A stretch of DNA of 64,000 nucleotides, from assembly GCA_035765775.1 (NCBI GenBank), contig DASTWV010000028.1, positions 1 to 64,000 of the forward strand. The letters are read 5' to 3'. Below the pieces are notes generated by a model, which saw nothing but the letters and a program-made list of their open reading frames with translations, ran no database searches and was not told the DNA's origin. Origin of the DNA: Actinomycetota bacterium (GTDB lineage Bacteria; Actinomycetota; CADDZG01; JAHWKV01; JAOPZY01). Shown in pieces: positions 1-9,513 of this stretch. The translations under genes were made by a program, and so were the position numbers. How positions within the stretch are numbered: the stretch's first letter is position 1; each line of letters begins with the position of its first letter.

Positions 1-249
1 GCCCCGGTGACCCCGGCCGCCCCGCCCCCCGCCCCGGTCCCCAGCGCCAGCCCGGCGACGGATCCCGTGGTCACCCCGGCAGCGGACCCGATCATCCTCA
101 CGGAAGCCCCCGCCCGGCCCGCCGCCAAGGCGCCAGCTGGACGAGGAGGCGCCGGGCGCACCACGCCCGCGAGCCACACCAACCATGGCCACCACCACAA
201 AGCCGGCGTGCTGCACGCCATTGGATCGCTGCTGGCGCACCTGTTCTGA
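1..249 (+). CDS. C-terminal part of a Pro/Ala-rich protein, cut by the window edge
   Basis: The reading frame is open from the first base of the window and stops at 249, so this is probably the end of a longer gene; a GTG at 7 could be a start but is not needed. What is visible is a low-complexity Pro/Ala/Thr stretch, then a Gly/Arg patch, a His-rich segment (NHGHHHK) and a short hydrophobic tail ending in LLAHLF. Such composition is typical of an extracytoplasmic linker or tail, but no family is recognisable. It is followed on the same strand by the PPK2 gene about 70 bases later. Confidence 0.4.
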   Translation, partial: APVTPAAPPPAPVPSASPATDPVVTPAADPIILTEAPARPAAKAPAGRGGAGRTTPASHTNHGHHHKAGVLHAIGSLLAHLF

Positions 250-319
250 GCAAGTCCCGCATCGCAAGCGTCCCGATCAGGGGGGCATCGCGAGCACCGC
301 TCGGGCGTGCTGTGCTGGA

Positions 320-1132
320 ATGGCCGGCATGCTCGAGCGGTGGCGCGTCCAGCCCGGCACCAACGTGGACCTCGAGGCCGTGGACCCGGCCTCCACGCCC
401 GGGGCGCCCGGCGGCAAGGAGGCCACGCTGGCGGCCCTGCCGGCCCTCACCGTGGAGCTGGCCGACCTGCAGGACCGGCTGGCGGCCGAAGCCCGGCGAT
501 CGCTGCTCGTGGTGCTCCAGGCGCCCGACGCGGGTGGCAAGGACGGCACCATCCGCCACGTGTTCCACGGCGTGAACCCCCAGGGCACCCGGGTGCACTC
601 CTTCAAGGCGCCGGCGGGCGACGAGCGGGCACACGACTTCCTCTGGCGGGTGCACCGTGTTGTTCCGGCGGCAGGCGAAATCGGCATCTTCAACCGCTCG
701 CATTATGAGGATGTCCTGGCGGTACGGGTGCGCAAGCTCGTCGCCCCGTCGGTGTGGAGACCCCGCTTCGAATTGATCGGCAGTTTCGAGGCCCTGCTGG
801 CCCACGAGGGGACCACCATCGTGAAGCTCTACCTGCACATCTCCAAGGAGGAGCAGCGGGAACGGCTGCAGGCGCGCCTCGACGACCCGGACAAGCGGTG
901 GAAGTTCCGTCCCGAGGACCTCGCCGACCGGGTCCTGTGGGACCGCTACCGCGCGGCCTACAACGAGGCGATCAGCCGCACGGCCACCTCCCAGGCCCCC
1001 TGGTTCATCGTGCCCGCCGACCACAAGTGGTACCGGAACTGGGCGGTCAGCACCATCCTGGTGGAAACCCTGCGGAAGATGGACCCCCGCTACCCGCAGC
1101 CCGCCGAGGCCCTGCCGAAAGCGGTCGGGTAG
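320..1132 (+). CDS. ppk2: Polyphosphate kinase 2 family protein (polyphosphate:nucleotide phosphotransferase)
   Basis: A cytoplasmic PPK2-type kinase that moves phosphate between polyphosphate and nucleoside di- or monophosphates. From the ATG at 320 the protein is 270 residues, the usual one-domain PPK2 length. Walker A is DAGGKDGT at about residues 70-77 and the Walker B-like segment is NRSHYEDV at about 125-132; a lid-type basic region (DDPDKRWKFRPED) and the C-terminal YRNWAVSTIL motif of the family follow. An upstream in-frame ATG at 185 would add 45 unrelated residues, so the internal ATG at 320 (or 329) is preferred. Whether it prefers ADP, GDP or AMP cannot be read from motifs alone. 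Confidence 0.88.
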   Translation: MAGMLERWRVQPGTNVDLEAVDPASTPGAPGGKEATLAALPALTVELADLQDRLAAEARRSLLVVLQAPDAGGKDGTIRHVFHGVNPQGTRVHSFKAPAGDERAHDFLWRVHRVVPAAGEIGIFNRSHYEDVLAVRVRKLVAPSVWRPRFELIGSFEALLAHEGTTIVKLYLHISKEEQRERLQARLDDPDKRWKFRPEDLADRVLWDRYRAAYNEAISRTATSQAPWFIVPADHKWYRNWAVSTILVETLRKMDPRYPQPAEALPKAVG

Positions 1133-1462
1133 CTACGCCCCATCCGGGTTGATGGAGATCACCAGGTCCCCGGCCACGGTCATCCGCTGCCGCACGGTGA
1201 AGATCCCCTGGGGCGTGTCCACCTCCACCACCAGTACGAAGCCGTCCGCCTGCTGCTCGACGCCGGTCACGGTGCCCCGCATCCCGATGCGCCCCAGGTT
1301 GTCGAACCAGGCGAGGACCTGCTTGCGGTTGGAGCAACCGCCCTCGGCTCCCGGCTCCCCCCAGGTGACGCCCGGGTCCAGGAGCGAGGCGAGCAGCTCC
1401 CGGTCGCCGTCGGCGTAGGCCCGGCGGAAGCCGTCGGCCAGGGCATCGATGGCATCGCTCAC
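1133..1462 (-). CDS. SnoaL-like / NTF2-fold nuclear transport factor 2 family protein
   Basis: A 109-residue protein starting at GTG 1462, with a GGAGGGGG ribosome-binding site about 11 bases upstream. Its pattern fits the small alpha+beta NTF2/SnoaL fold: an N-terminal helix (IDALADGFRRAYADGDRELLASLLDP), then GVTWGEP, a helix around VLAWFDNL, and strands VTGVEQQADGFVLVVEVDT and FTVRQRMTVAGDLVISIN. These proteins are scaffolds for isomerases, hydrolases or ligand binding. No catalytic set can be assigned, so the role is open. It lies downstream of, and in the same direction as, the two-component genes that begin at 3527. Confidence 0.72.
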   Translation of the reverse strand: MSDAIDALADGFRRAYADGDRELLASLLDPGVTWGEPGAEGGCSNRKQVLAWFDNLGRIGMRGTVTGVEQQADGFVLVVEVDTPQGIFTVRQRMTVAGDLVISINPDGA

Positions 1463-1548
1463 CGCCCGATGATCCCCCTCCCGGCACAGGGAGGCAAACC
1501 GCACCCGCAATCGAAGCTGGTCCAAGGATGCCCGCGGGCGCCCGAGAA

Positions 1549-2241
1549 TCAGCGCGGGTGGCCCGGCACCACCAGGCCGGACTCGTACGCGGTCACCACC
1601 GCCTGGGTCCGGTCGCGCAGGCCCAGCTTGGCCAGCACCCGGCTGACGTGGGTCTTGACCGTCTCCTCGGTGACCACCAGGCGCTCGGCGATCTCGGTGT
1701 TCGACAGCCCTTCGGCCACCAGCCGGAGCACCTGCGTCTCCCGGGGGGTGAGCGACTCCAGGCGGGCGGCCACCGGGGCGTCCGGCTTGGGCTGCAGCTT
1801 GGCGAACTCGCTGATCAGCCGGCGGGTCACCGCCGGCGCCAGGAGGGCGTCGCCCCCGGCGATCACCCGGACGGCGTCGAACAGCCGCTCGGCGGTGACG
1901 TCCTTCAAGAGGAAGCCGCTGGCCCCGGCCCGGAGCGCGTCGTAGACGTACTCGTCGAGGTCGAAGGTGGTGAGGATCAGCACCCGGGGCCTGCTGGCGC
2001 CCCCGTCCCCCGATCCGCCGCCGGTCAGGTGCCGGGTCGCCTCGATGCCGTCCATCCCGGGCATCCGCACGTCCATCAGGACCACGTCGGGCTCCAGCTC
2101 CCGGCAGACCCGCACCGCCTCGGCGCCGTCGGAGGCCACGCCCACCACCGAGAAGTCCGGCTGGGTGTCCAGCAGCCCGGCGAAGCCGGTGCGGATCACC
2201 TGGTGGTCGTCGGCCACCACGATGCGGACTGCCCCGTTCAC
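1549..2241 (-). CDS. NarL/LuxR-family response regulator
   Basis: A 230-residue DNA-binding response regulator. The receiver domain (about residues 5-120) has the acidic pair DDH, the phospho-acceptor Asp57 in [13 protein letters not shown], the switch Thr in LILTTFD and the conserved Lys113 in FLLKDVT. The C-terminal LuxR helix-turn-helix (about 163-225) reads [40 protein letters not shown]. The GTG start overlaps the stop of the histidine kinase gene by four bases (GTGA), implying translational coupling and a cognate pair. The ABC exporter operon transcribed in the opposite direction from 3666 is the most likely target. Confidence 0.93.
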   Translation of the reverse strand: MNGAVRIVVADDHQVIRTGFAGLLDTQPDFSVVGVASDGAEAVRVCRELEPDVVLMDVRMPGMDGIEATRHLTGGGSGDGGASRPRVLILTTFDLDEYVYDALRAGASGFLLKDVTAERLFDAVRVIAGGDALLAPAVTRRLISEFAKLQPKPDAPVAARLESLTPRETQVLRLVAEGLSNTEIAERLVVTEETVKTHVSRVLAKLGLRDRTQAVVTAYESGLVVPGHPR

Positions 2242-3527
2242 GGGAGCCCCTCCGCGCGGGCCGGCAGCGTTGCCTCGACGAGGAATCCCCCGCCCGGGGC
2301 CGCCCCGGTCTGCAGCCGGCCGCCCACCGCGGTGGCCCGTTCCCGCATGCCCTGCAGCCCGTGGCCGCCGCCGGCATCGGCAAGTGCGGCGTCCAACCCG
2401 GCGTCCAGCCCGGGGTCCAGGGCCGCGTCCAGCGCGGGCCCCGGCCCGTCGTCCCGCACCCGCAGCAGGAGGGCGGCATCGGTGAAGTGCAGCTCGACGT
2501 CGACGGCCGCCCCGGGGGCGTGCCGCCGGGCGTTGGTGAGGGCCTCCTGGGCGATGCGGTAGGCGGCCAGCTCGACGCCCGGGTCCAGGCTCACGGGCGG
2601 ACCGCGCAGGATCAGCCGGGCGCCCGTCCCCGACGCCGCCCGGGCCTCGTCCAGGAGGTGGTTGAGCTGGCTCAGGCCGGGCTGCGGCTGGCGGGCGGCA
2701 GCTTCGTCCTCGGTCCGGGCGTCCTCCCGCAGCACGCCCAGCAGGCGGCGCATCTCGGTGAGGGCCGCGCGGGCGGTGTCCCCGATCGCCGAGAGTCGCT
2801 GCGCCCCGGCCGCTGGCATCCCGGGGGTGGTGAGCCGGGCGGTCTCGGCCTGCACGGCCACCATCGAGATGTGGTGCGCCACCACATCGTGCAGCTCCCG
2901 GGCGATGCGGGCCCGCTCGCCCCGGGCGGTGTGCTCCAGGAGGTTGCCGGCGATCACCTGCCGGGCGGCGCTCTGGCTGGCGGCCTCCTGCCGGGCGCGC
3001 CCGGCCATGCCGCCGAACGCCGCCGCCGGGGCCAGCGCCGCCAGGACCAGCGTCAGCACGCCGGCTTCGGTGGCCGCCGGACGACCGCCGGCCACGGCCA
3101 GGACCAGGAATGGCAGGCTCAGCACCGAGGCCCCGGCGGCCTGGGCCGCGCCCGGCGCGGGCGAGCGCCCGTAGCGGTGCAGGGCGGCCAGCACCGCCAG
3201 GGCCCCGGCGACGGTCAGGGTGTGGAACAGGGTGAGCGACAGCACCGCCGCCACGGCCACCGCGGCCGCGGCGGGCAGGGGGCGCAGGAAGGCCAGGGGC
3301 AGTGCGGTGGCGACCGCCACCAGGGCTACTGCCAGCATCAGCTGCCCGCTGGCGTGGATGACCGCCGCCCGGGCGAGGGCCTCGCTCAGCGCCGCCAGGG
3401 CCAGGACGCCCGCCGCCACCGCCAGCGCATGGGGTGCCGCCACCAGCCCGCGGGCCATCCCGGCCCATCCCCGGCCCGGGTCCACGGTGGCGCTCACACC
3501 GATCATTGTGGCCCCCCACCGGCGCAC
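2238..3527 (-). CDS. NarL-type membrane sensor histidine kinase
   Basis: A 429-residue sensor kinase (422 if the internal ATG at 3506 is used). The N-terminal half carries several hydrophobic Ala/Leu/Val-rich segments consistent with about five or six membrane helices and little extracellular sequence, so it is likely an intramembrane sensor. A HisKA_3 dimerisation helix follows with phospho-acceptor His in [17 protein letters not shown]. The ATPase domain has the N box in [19 protein letters not shown]1 in VRDDGPGP and G2 in [16 protein letters not shown]. It overlaps its response regulator gene and diverges from an ABC exporter operon, an arrangement common for drug-sensing export systems. 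Confidence 0.92.
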   Translation of the reverse strand: MRRWGATMIGVSATVDPGRGWAGMARGLVAAPHALAVAAGVLALAALSEALARAAVIHASGQLMLAVALVAVATALPLAFLRPLPAAAAVAVAAVLSLTLFHTLTVAGALAVLAALHRYGRSPAPGAAQAAGASVLSLPFLVLAVAGGRPAATEAGVLTLVLAALAPAAAFGGMAGRARQEAASQSAARQVIAGNLLEHTARGERARIARELHDVVAHHISMVAVQAETARLTTPGMPAAGAQRLSAIGDTARAALTEMRRLLGVLREDARTEDEAAARQPQPGLSQLNHLLDEARAASGTGARLILRGPPVSLDPGVELAAYRIAQEALTNARRHAPGAAVDVELHFTDAALLLRVRDDGPGPALDAALDPGLDAGLDAALADAGGGHGLQGMRERATAVGGRLQTGAAPGGGFLVEATLPARAEGLP

Positions 3528-3665
3528 TCGGCGTCACCGCCCGCCGGGATTCCCGGGTCCCTCTCAAGGGGTACGCCGGCGGGGCAGGTGCCCCCGGAAT
3601 GGGAGCCCAAAGAACACTCCCCGCCGTGACGACGCCCGCCCGGGCGCTCCCTACCATTCGTAGGC
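3528..3665. promoter_or_regulatory. Divergent promoter region between two-component genes and ABC exporter operon
   Basis: The 138 bases between the divergent sensor kinase and ABC ATPase genes must hold promoters for both directions and probably the binding site of the NarL-type regulator. No clear -35/-10 pair or palindrome could be picked out by eye, so only the region is noted. The placement is inferred from gene orientation. Confidence 0.4.
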
Positions 3666-4601
3666 ATGGATGCCACCATCGAAGTCACCGGGGCCCGCAA
3701 GCAGTTCGGCCCCACCGTCGCCCTGGACGGGCTCTCGTTCTCGGTCGCCCCGGGCGACGTCACCGGCTTCGTCGGGCCCAACGGGGCCGGCAAGTCCACC
3801 ACCATGCGGGCGATCCTCGGCCTGGACCGCCTGGACGCCGGCACCGCCCTCGTGGGCGGCCGGGCCTACCGGACGCTGCGTCACCCGCTGACGCAGGTGG
3901 GGTCGCTCCTGGACGCCGGCGCCCTCCACCCGGCCCGCAGCGGCCGCAACCACCTGCTGTGGCTGGCCCACTCGCAGGGGCTCCCCGCCCGGCGGGTGGA
4001 CGAGGTCGTCGAGCAGGCCGGCCTCGGCGGCGCCGTGCGGCGGGCGGCGGGCGGGTACTCGCTGGGCATGCGCCAGCGCCTCGGCCTGGCGGCGGCGATG
4101 CTCGGCGATCCCCCCGTGCTGATGCTCGACGAGCCCTTCAACGGCCTCGACCCCGAGGGCATCGTGTGGATGCGGGGCTTCCTCCGCTCCCTGGCGGCCG
4201 AGGGCCGGGCGGTGCTGGTCTCCAGCCACCTGATGGCCGAGCTGGAGGGCACGGCCAGCCACCTGGTGGTCATCGGCCGGGGCCGGCTGGTGGCCGACAC
4301 CAGCGTGGCTGCCCTCATCGATGCTGCCTCGGGGGGCCGGGTGCTCCTGCGCACCAGCGCCCGCACCGAGGCGATGGCCGTCCTGGCCTCCGCCGGGGCG
4401 ACGGTCGCCGCCACCGGCCCGGAGACGGTGACCGTCGCCGGCCTCCCCCCGGAAGAGGTGGTGCGCCTTCTCGGCCAGCACGCCGTTCCCTTCGCCGAGG
4501 TGGCGTCCCATCGGGCCACGCTGGAGGAGGCCTACATGGAGCTGACCCGCGACAGCGTCGAGTTCTCGGCCCTCGCACCCTCGCCGGAGGCCCGCCCATG
4601 A
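3666..4601 (+). CDS. ABC-2 type exporter, ATP-binding protein
   Basis: Cytoplasmic ATPase of 311 residues for an ABC-2 exporter. Walker A is GPNGAGKST (about residues 37-45), the signature loop is degenerate ([14 protein letters not shown] in place of LSGGQ), Walker B is [15 protein letters not shown] and the switch His is in SSHLMAELE. The signature [10 protein letters not shown] with FNGLDPEGI is characteristic of the BcrA/DrrA-like branch. The stop overlaps the start of the next permease gene (ATGA), so the subunits are co-translated. The divergent NarL-type two-component system suggests induction by an envelope-active compound. The substrate is unknown. Confidence 0.92.
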   Translation: MDATIEVTGARKQFGPTVALDGLSFSVAPGDVTGFVGPNGAGKSTTMRAILGLDRLDAGTALVGGRAYRTLRHPLTQVGSLLDAGALHPARSGRNHLLWLAHSQGLPARRVDEVVEQAGLGGAVRRAAGGYSLGMRQRLGLAAAMLGDPPVLMLDEPFNGLDPEGIVWMRGFLRSLAAEGRAVLVSSHLMAELEGTASHLVVIGRGRLVADTSVAALIDAASGGRVLLRTSARTEAMAVLASAGATVAATGPETVTVAGLPPEEVVRLLGQHAVPFAEVASHRATLEEAYMELTRDSVEFSALAPSPEARP

Positions 4602-6208
4602 TGCGCACCGAGCCCTCAGTCGCCCCCTACCGCTCCGCCCAGCCCGAGTCCCACGACGGCTTCGCCGCCCTGGTGCGGGCCGAGTGGACCAAGTTACGCA
4701 GCGTGCGCGGGTGGCTGATCGCCCTGGTGGCGGGCGCCGTGCTCATCGTCGCCCTGGCGGTGCTGAACGGCGAGGGCAGCCACAGCGGGTTCTGCACGGG
4801 CGGGCGGAACGGCCAGGCCCCGCACTGCGTCGTCGGTCACCCCCCCGAGCCCACCGGCCCCGGCGGTGAGGTCATCGTCGACACCTACGAGCTGGTCCAC
4901 CAGCCCCTCACGGGCAACGGCAGCATCACCGCCCGGCTGACCTCGTTCACCGGCATCGTGGGCAACTCGGGCCCGGTCCAGGTGGGCCAGGCACTGGCCG
5001 ACTCCCACCCCGGGCTGGCCGGCTGGTCCAAGGGCGGGATCATCATCACCGACAGCACCCGGCAGGGGGCCCCCTACGCCGCCGTGATGCAGACCGGTGG
5101 GCACGGCGTGCACATGCAGTACGACTTCACGCACGACCTCGCGGGCAGCGCCACCCAGGCATCGCCGGCGTCACCCCGCTGGTTGCGGTTGACCCGGAGC
5201 GGCGACACGATCACCGGCTACGAATCGGCCGACGGCACCCACTGGACCACGATCGGCGCCGCCACCCTGCCCGGCCTCCCCGCCACGGTGCAGGCTGGGA
5301 TCTTCACCACGTCCCCGATGCTCGACATCTCCACCCAGCACCTGGTGGTCACGACCGGTAGCGAGGCGGCGACCCAGGCCACGGCGGTGTTCGACAGCGT
5401 CTCGCTCGACGGCGGGCAGCCCGCAGGCACCTGGACCGGCGACGATGTCGGCGAAGACCCGCGGGCGGGACCCAGTGGGCTCAACTCCTACGAGCAGGGG
5501 GCGGGCACCTTCACGCTCACCGGCGCTGGCGATATCGCCCCCGCCCCGGACGCGGCCGGCACCCGGGGCATCGAGGCGAGCCTGAACGGCGCCTTCGTCG
5601 CCCTCATCGTCTTCCTGGTGCTGGGGACCCTGTTCGTCACCAGCGAGTACCGCAGGGGCCTGGTCCGCACCACGTTGGCCGCCACACCCCGCCGGGGCAG
5701 GGTGCTTGCCGCCAAGGCAGTCGTGCTCGGCGTGAGCACGTTCGTGATCTCGCTCGCCGGCATCGCCGTGGCGCTCCCGGTGGGCGAGAAGCTCCTGCGA
5801 GGCAACGGGAACTTCGTCGCCCACGTCAGCACCCCCACCCTGATCCGGGTGGTGGTGGGCACCGCCGCGGTCCTCGCGGTGTCGGCGATCGTGGCCCTCG
5901 GCATCGGCACGGTCCTCCGCCGGAGCGCCGGGGCGATCACCGCCGCCATCGTCGGCCTGCTCCTGCCCATCATCCTGGCCACGTCGGGCCTCCCCACCGG
6001 TGCCTCCGAGTGGCTCCTGCGGCTTACTCCGGCCGCCTCCTTCGCGGTGCAGCAGACCGCGGTGGTCTACCCGATGGTGAGCTTCCCCCACACGCCGGCC
6101 AACGGCTACTTCCCACTCCCCGCCTGGGCCGGGTTCCTCGTCCTGTGCGCCTGGGCGGCCGTGGCGCTCGGCGTGGCGACCTACCTGCTGAACCGGCGGG
6201 ACGTGTAG
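4598..6208 (+). CDS. ABC-2 permease with an inserted extracellular jelly-roll (DUF1349/LamG-like) domain
   Basis: A 536-residue membrane subunit, about twice the length of a plain ABC-2 permease. It starts at ATG 4598, overlapping the ATPase stop. After a first hydrophobic segment (about residues 43-58, GWLIALVAGAVLIVALAVL) comes a soluble region of some 270 residues that looks like a concanavalin/DUF1349 beta-sandwich: GNGSITARLTSFTG, GWSKGGIIITDSTRQG, WLRLTRSGDTITGYESADG and THWTTIGAATLPGLP. The remaining permease helices then follow from about residue 325 (GAFVALIVFLVLGTLFVTSEYRRGLVRTTL has the ABC-2 EYRRG motif). The inserted domain should face outwards and may bind a glycan or the substrate; that is inference. 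Confidence 0.86.
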   Translation: MMRTEPSVAPYRSAQPESHDGFAALVRAEWTKLRSVRGWLIALVAGAVLIVALAVLNGEGSHSGFCTGGRNGQAPHCVVGHPPEPTGPGGEVIVDTYELVHQPLTGNGSITARLTSFTGIVGNSGPVQVGQALADSHPGLAGWSKGGIIITDSTRQGAPYAAVMQTGGHGVHMQYDFTHDLAGSATQASPASPRWLRLTRSGDTITGYESADGTHWTTIGAATLPGLPATVQAGIFTTSPMLDISTQHLVVTTGSEAATQATAVFDSVSLDGGQPAGTWTGDDVGEDPRAGPSGLNSYEQGAGTFTLTGAGDIAPAPDAAGTRGIEASLNGAFVALIVFLVLGTLFVTSEYRRGLVRTTLAATPRRGRVLAAKAVVLGVSTFVISLAGIAVALPVGEKLLRGNGNFVAHVSTPTLIRVVVGTAAVLAVSAIVALGIGTVLRRSAGAITAAIVGLLLPIILATSGLPTGASEWLLRLTPAASFAVQQTAVVYPMVSFPHTPANGYFPLPAWAGFLVLCAWAAVALGVATYLLNRRDV

Positions 6209-6234
6209 GTCCGTCGGCTCCCTGACCCCACGCG

Positions 6235-7011
6235 ATGACCCGCGCCCTCCGCGCCGAATGGACCAAGCTGGTGACCACCCCGGGCGCCTTCTGGCTCCTG
6301 GCGGCCACGGTGGTGCTCACCGTGGGGGTGGGTGCGGCAACGGCCGCCGCCGCCACCTACCCGCCGTTCAACGCCGTGCAGGATCTCCCGAAGACCGCCC
6401 TGACCGGGGTGTTGGTGGGCCAGGCGGTGGTGGCCATCCTGGCGGTGCTGGCGGTCGGCACGGAGTACAGCACGGGGCTGATCCGGGTCACCCTGCTGGC
6501 GGTGCCCCGCCGGACCCAGGTCCTGGTGGCCAAGGCGGCGTTGGTCGGCGCCCTCACTGCGGGGGCAGGGATCCTGGCCGCGGCCGGCTCGCTGGTCGCC
6601 GGGCGGATCCTGTTGGCCCACAACGGGTTTACGCCCGCCCACGGGTATGCCCTGCTCTCCCTGGGCGATGGTCCGACCCTCCGGGCGGCGGTGGGCACGG
6701 TGGCGTACCTGGTCCTCGTCGGCCTGCTCACCCTGGGCGTCGCCACCGCGGTGCGGGACACCGGCGCCGGCATCGGTGCCGTCCTGGGCCTGCTGCTGCT
6801 CTTCCCGCTGATCGCCCACGCGATCTCCAACCCGCACTGGCAGCGCCACCTGAACCAGATCGGCCCGATGACCGCCGGGCTCCTGGTCCAGGTGACCACC
6901 AACCTGCGCCACCAGGTGCTGAGCCCGTGGGCCGGGCTCGGCGTCCTTGCCGCCTGGGCGGCCGGGGCGCTCGCCCTCGGCGGGTTGCTCCTCGCGGTGC
7001 GGGACGCCTGA
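6235..7011 (+). CDS. ABC-2 type exporter, second permease
   Basis: A 258-residue integral membrane protein with about six hydrophobic segments. The N-terminal RAEWTKLVTTPGAFWLL and the motif GTEYSTGLIRVTLLAVPRRTQVLVAKA are typical of ABC-2 permeases that pair with BcrA-like ATPases. It is the third gene of the exporter operon, 26 bases after the longer permease, and lacks that protein's extracellular insertion. One permease of each type may form the heteromeric channel. The substrate is unknown. Confidence 0.88.
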   Translation: MTRALRAEWTKLVTTPGAFWLLAATVVLTVGVGAATAAAATYPPFNAVQDLPKTALTGVLVGQAVVAILAVLAVGTEYSTGLIRVTLLAVPRRTQVLVAKAALVGALTAGAGILAAAGSLVAGRILLAHNGFTPAHGYALLSLGDGPTLRAAVGTVAYLVLVGLLTLGVATAVRDTGAGIGAVLGLLLLFPLIAHAISNPHWQRHLNQIGPMTAGLLVQVTTNLRHQVLSPWAGLGVLAAWAAGALALGGLLLAVRDA

Positions 7012-7035
7012 CCCGTCGACCGGACGCGCCCTGGC

Positions 7036-8169
7036 ATGCTGACCCGCATGCCCGACCGTCCCCCGCCGGGTGCCACCCTGGGCACCCGGGTCCTCAACCG
7101 GTCCTACCTCGCCCGCCAGCTCCTCCTGGACCGGGTGGCCATGCCCGCCGCCGGTGCCCTCGAGCACCTGGTGGGCATGCAGGCGCAGGCCCCGCTGGCG
7201 CCCTACGTCGGCCTGTGGTCCCGGCTGGACGGCTTCGACCCGGCGGAGCTCGCCGGCCTGATCGAGAGCCGTGCCGCGGTGCGCATCGCCCTGTTCCGCT
7301 CCACCATCTTCCTGGTCACCGCCGAGGACTGCCGGGCGCTGCGCGCGGTCGTGCAGCCGGCCATCGACCGGAGCCTGGGGGGCAACTTCTCCCGGCCGCT
7401 GGCCGGCGTGAACCGGGCCGAGGTGGCCGCCGTCGGGCGCGCCCTGGTCGACGAGGCCCCCCGGAGCTTCGCCGAACTCGGTACCGCCCTCCAGGAGCGC
7501 TGGCCCGGCATCGATCCCCTGGCCCTCGGCATCGCCGTGCGCGCCGGTGTCCCGCTGGTGCAGGTCCCACCCCGGGGCATCTGGGGCAGCGGCGGTCTGG
7601 CCCGCCATGCCGCCGCCGACACCTGGCTCGGCTGCCCGATGGGCACCGACCCGGACCCGGCGCCCGCCATCCACCGCTACCTCGCCGCCTTCGGCCCCGC
7701 CACCCTCCAGGACATCCGGGTCTGGTCCGGACTGCCGGGCCTGGCCGGGGCCCTCGGGCGGCTGGCGCCCGCCCTGGTGCGCTACCGGGACGACGAGGGC
7801 CGGGAGCTGTGGGACGTCCCGGACGGTCCCTTCCCCGACCCCGATCACCCGGCGCCCGTCCGGCTGCTGCCCGAGTACGACAACGCCCTGCTCTCGCACG
7901 CCGACCGGCGCCGGATCATTGCCGACGAGCACCGGGGCACGGTCTTCTCGCACGGCGCCGTGCTGGTGGACGGCTTCGCCGCCGGGCACTGGGCCCTCAA
8001 GAAGGCAGCGAGGAACATTCCCGCCTGCCTGACCGTCACAGCGTTCGCGCCGCTCCCCGCGCCGTCCCGGGCCGCGGTCGAGGCCGAGGCCGGACAGCTC
8101 CTCCGCTTCGCCCTGCAAAGCGATCAGGCCGGACGGGACACCCAGGGGACAATCGAGCTCCGACCGTAG
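7036..8169 (+). CDS. Winged-helix DNA-binding domain protein (AlkZ/YcaQ-like, HTH_42)
   Basis: A 377-residue protein (373 from the alternative ATG at 7048) of the winged-helix HTH_42 family that includes the DNA glycosylase AlkZ, which unhooks interstrand crosslinks and protects antibiotic producers. Family hallmarks are RVLNRSYLARQLLLDR and the motif HLVGMQAQAPLAPYVGLWSRLDGF near the N terminus, ALFRSTIFLVTAEDC, and the C-terminal RLLPEYDNALLSHADRRRI with VFSHGAVLVDGFAAGHW. The catalytic QxQ of AlkZ corresponds to MQAQAP here (Q-A-Q), which is compatible with glycosylase activity. It follows the exporter operon by 24 bases and might belong to it. Confidence 0.8.
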   Translation: MLTRMPDRPPPGATLGTRVLNRSYLARQLLLDRVAMPAAGALEHLVGMQAQAPLAPYVGLWSRLDGFDPAELAGLIESRAAVRIALFRSTIFLVTAEDCRALRAVVQPAIDRSLGGNFSRPLAGVNRAEVAAVGRALVDEAPRSFAELGTALQERWPGIDPLALGIAVRAGVPLVQVPPRGIWGSGGLARHAAADTWLGCPMGTDPDPAPAIHRYLAAFGPATLQDIRVWSGLPGLAGALGRLAPALVRYRDDEGRELWDVPDGPFPDPDHPAPVRLLPEYDNALLSHADRRRIIADEHRGTVFSHGAVLVDGFAAGHWALKKAARNIPACLTVTAFAPLPAPSRAAVEAEAGQLLRFALQSDQAGRDTQGTIELRP

Positions 8170-8179
8170 ACTTTCCGCC

Positions 8180-9487
8180 GTGACCGCCCTCGCCCAGGCT
8201 TCCCCTCCCACCGAGCGCACCCCCCCGGAGCGCACCCAGCTCCTGGCGGCGGCCGGGCTGTTCCTGCTGGGCATCGTCCCGCTGGTGTTCTTCAAGTTCC
8301 GCAACGGATTCATCCCCGGTGACCTCACCGTCTACCGCCACGCCGGCTCGCTCGCCCTGCACCGCAGGAACTTCTACGCCGTGGGCTTCGGCGCCCACCT
8401 GCGGGTGCACCTGCCCTTCACCTACCCGCCCTTCGCCGCCCTGGCGGTGATCCCGCTGGCCGTCATTCCCGCCCGCCTGGCCCTCATCGGGTGGTCGGCG
8501 CTCAATCTCGCCCTCGTGGCGGGGATGACCTGGTGGCTGGTGCGACCGGCTCTGGTGCGGGCGGGCCGGGTCCACCCGGCGTGGACCGCGGCCGCCGCCG
8601 CCGCCCTGGCCTGGACCGTCCCCGCCGCCCAGACGCTGGCCTACGGCCAGGTCAACATCGTCCTCGCCTTCTTCTGCCTGGCCGACTGCGTCCTCGTGCG
8701 CCCGGGCAGCCCGGGAAAGGGGGTCCTGGTAGGGGTGGCGACCGCCATCAAGCTCACCCCCGGCCTGTTCATCCTCTATTACGCCGCCACCCGCCAGTGG
8801 GCGGCCGCCGCCCGAGCCGCGGTCACCGCCCTCGCCCTCGAGCTCGCGGCCGCGGTGCTCCTGCCCGCCGCCTCCCGGAGCTACTGGCTGCACCTGTGGT
8901 GGAACCCGCGGCGCACCGGCGACCCCAAGTTCTACTTCAACCAGTCGATCTACGGCACCGTGCTGCGCCTTGGCCTGCCCACCTGGTTGTGGCCGGTCCT
9001 CGGCCTGGTCGCCATCGCCCTCGCCCTCTGGCGGGCCCGCCAGGCCCACGGCCGCGGGGCCGACGTCGCCGCCGTCGCCCTGGTCGGCTTCGCCGCCGTG
9101 CTGGTGTCGCCCATCTCGTGGCAGCACCACGCCGTGTGGATCATCCCGATGTTCGGGGTCCTGGCGGCGTGGGCCGCCCGGGGAGCGACCCCCCGCCGCT
9201 GGGTGCTCGTCGGCGTGCTGGCGGTACTGTTCATCGCGCCCGTGCCCCAGATCGGCGACCTGCTCCTCAAGACGTCCTTCCCCTCGGTCCTGGCCCGGGT
9301 CATCCAGCAGTCCGACGTCGTCATCTTCTGGTTGATGCTGGCGTGGCTGCCGCTGGCCGGTGTGGCTCCCGTGGCCCCCGTGGTCCCCGTGGTCCCCGTG
9401 GTCTCCGTGGGGCAGGAGCCGGCGGCGCGGCTTCCGACCGCGGCCGGACGGCCTGAGGGCCGAGCCCGCCGGATGCCCGCGAACTAA
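8180..9487 (+). CDS. GT87/DUF2029-family membrane glycosyltransferase
   Basis: A 435-residue polytopic membrane protein with about ten hydrophobic segments, resembling the mycobacterial polyprenol-phosphate-mannose-dependent mannosyltransferases (GT87, DUF2029). The first extracellular loop contains the expected acidic region (GDLTVYRHAG, with Asp in place of the catalytic acid) followed by FTYPPFAALAVIPLAVIP, a family hallmark. Later motifs are ATAIKLTPGLFILYYA and PISWQHHAVWIIP, also typical. It would transfer a sugar to a cell-envelope glycan or lipid on the outer membrane face. The C-terminal tail is low complexity with repeated VVPVV. The GTG start lies 10 bases after the preceding stop. 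Confidence 0.85.
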   Translation: MTALAQASPPTERTPPERTQLLAAAGLFLLGIVPLVFFKFRNGFIPGDLTVYRHAGSLALHRRNFYAVGFGAHLRVHLPFTYPPFAALAVIPLAVIPARLALIGWSALNLALVAGMTWWLVRPALVRAGRVHPAWTAAAAAALAWTVPAAQTLAYGQVNIVLAFFCLADCVLVRPGSPGKGVLVGVATAIKLTPGLFILYYAATRQWAAAARAAVTALALELAAAVLLPAASRSYWLHLWWNPRRTGDPKFYFNQSIYGTVLRLGLPTWLWPVLGLVAIALALWRARQAHGRGADVAAVALVGFAAVLVSPISWQHHAVWIIPMFGVLAAWAARGATPRRWVLVGVLAVLFIAPVPQIGDLLLKTSFPSVLARVIQQSDVVIFWLMLAWLPLAGVAPVAPVVPVVPVVSVGQEPAARLPTAAGRPEGRARRMPAN

Positions 9488-9513
9488 GAAGCCCAGCGCC
9501 GGCTATGCCGGGC

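Noticed and set aside
98-1024. Minus-strand 308-codon frame opposite the PPK2 gene
   Set aside because: It is a GC-rich shadow with no family pattern, while the plus frame has full Walker motifs.
2361-3629. Plus-strand frame opposite the sensor kinase
   Set aside because: A shadow of the kinase with low-complexity composition.
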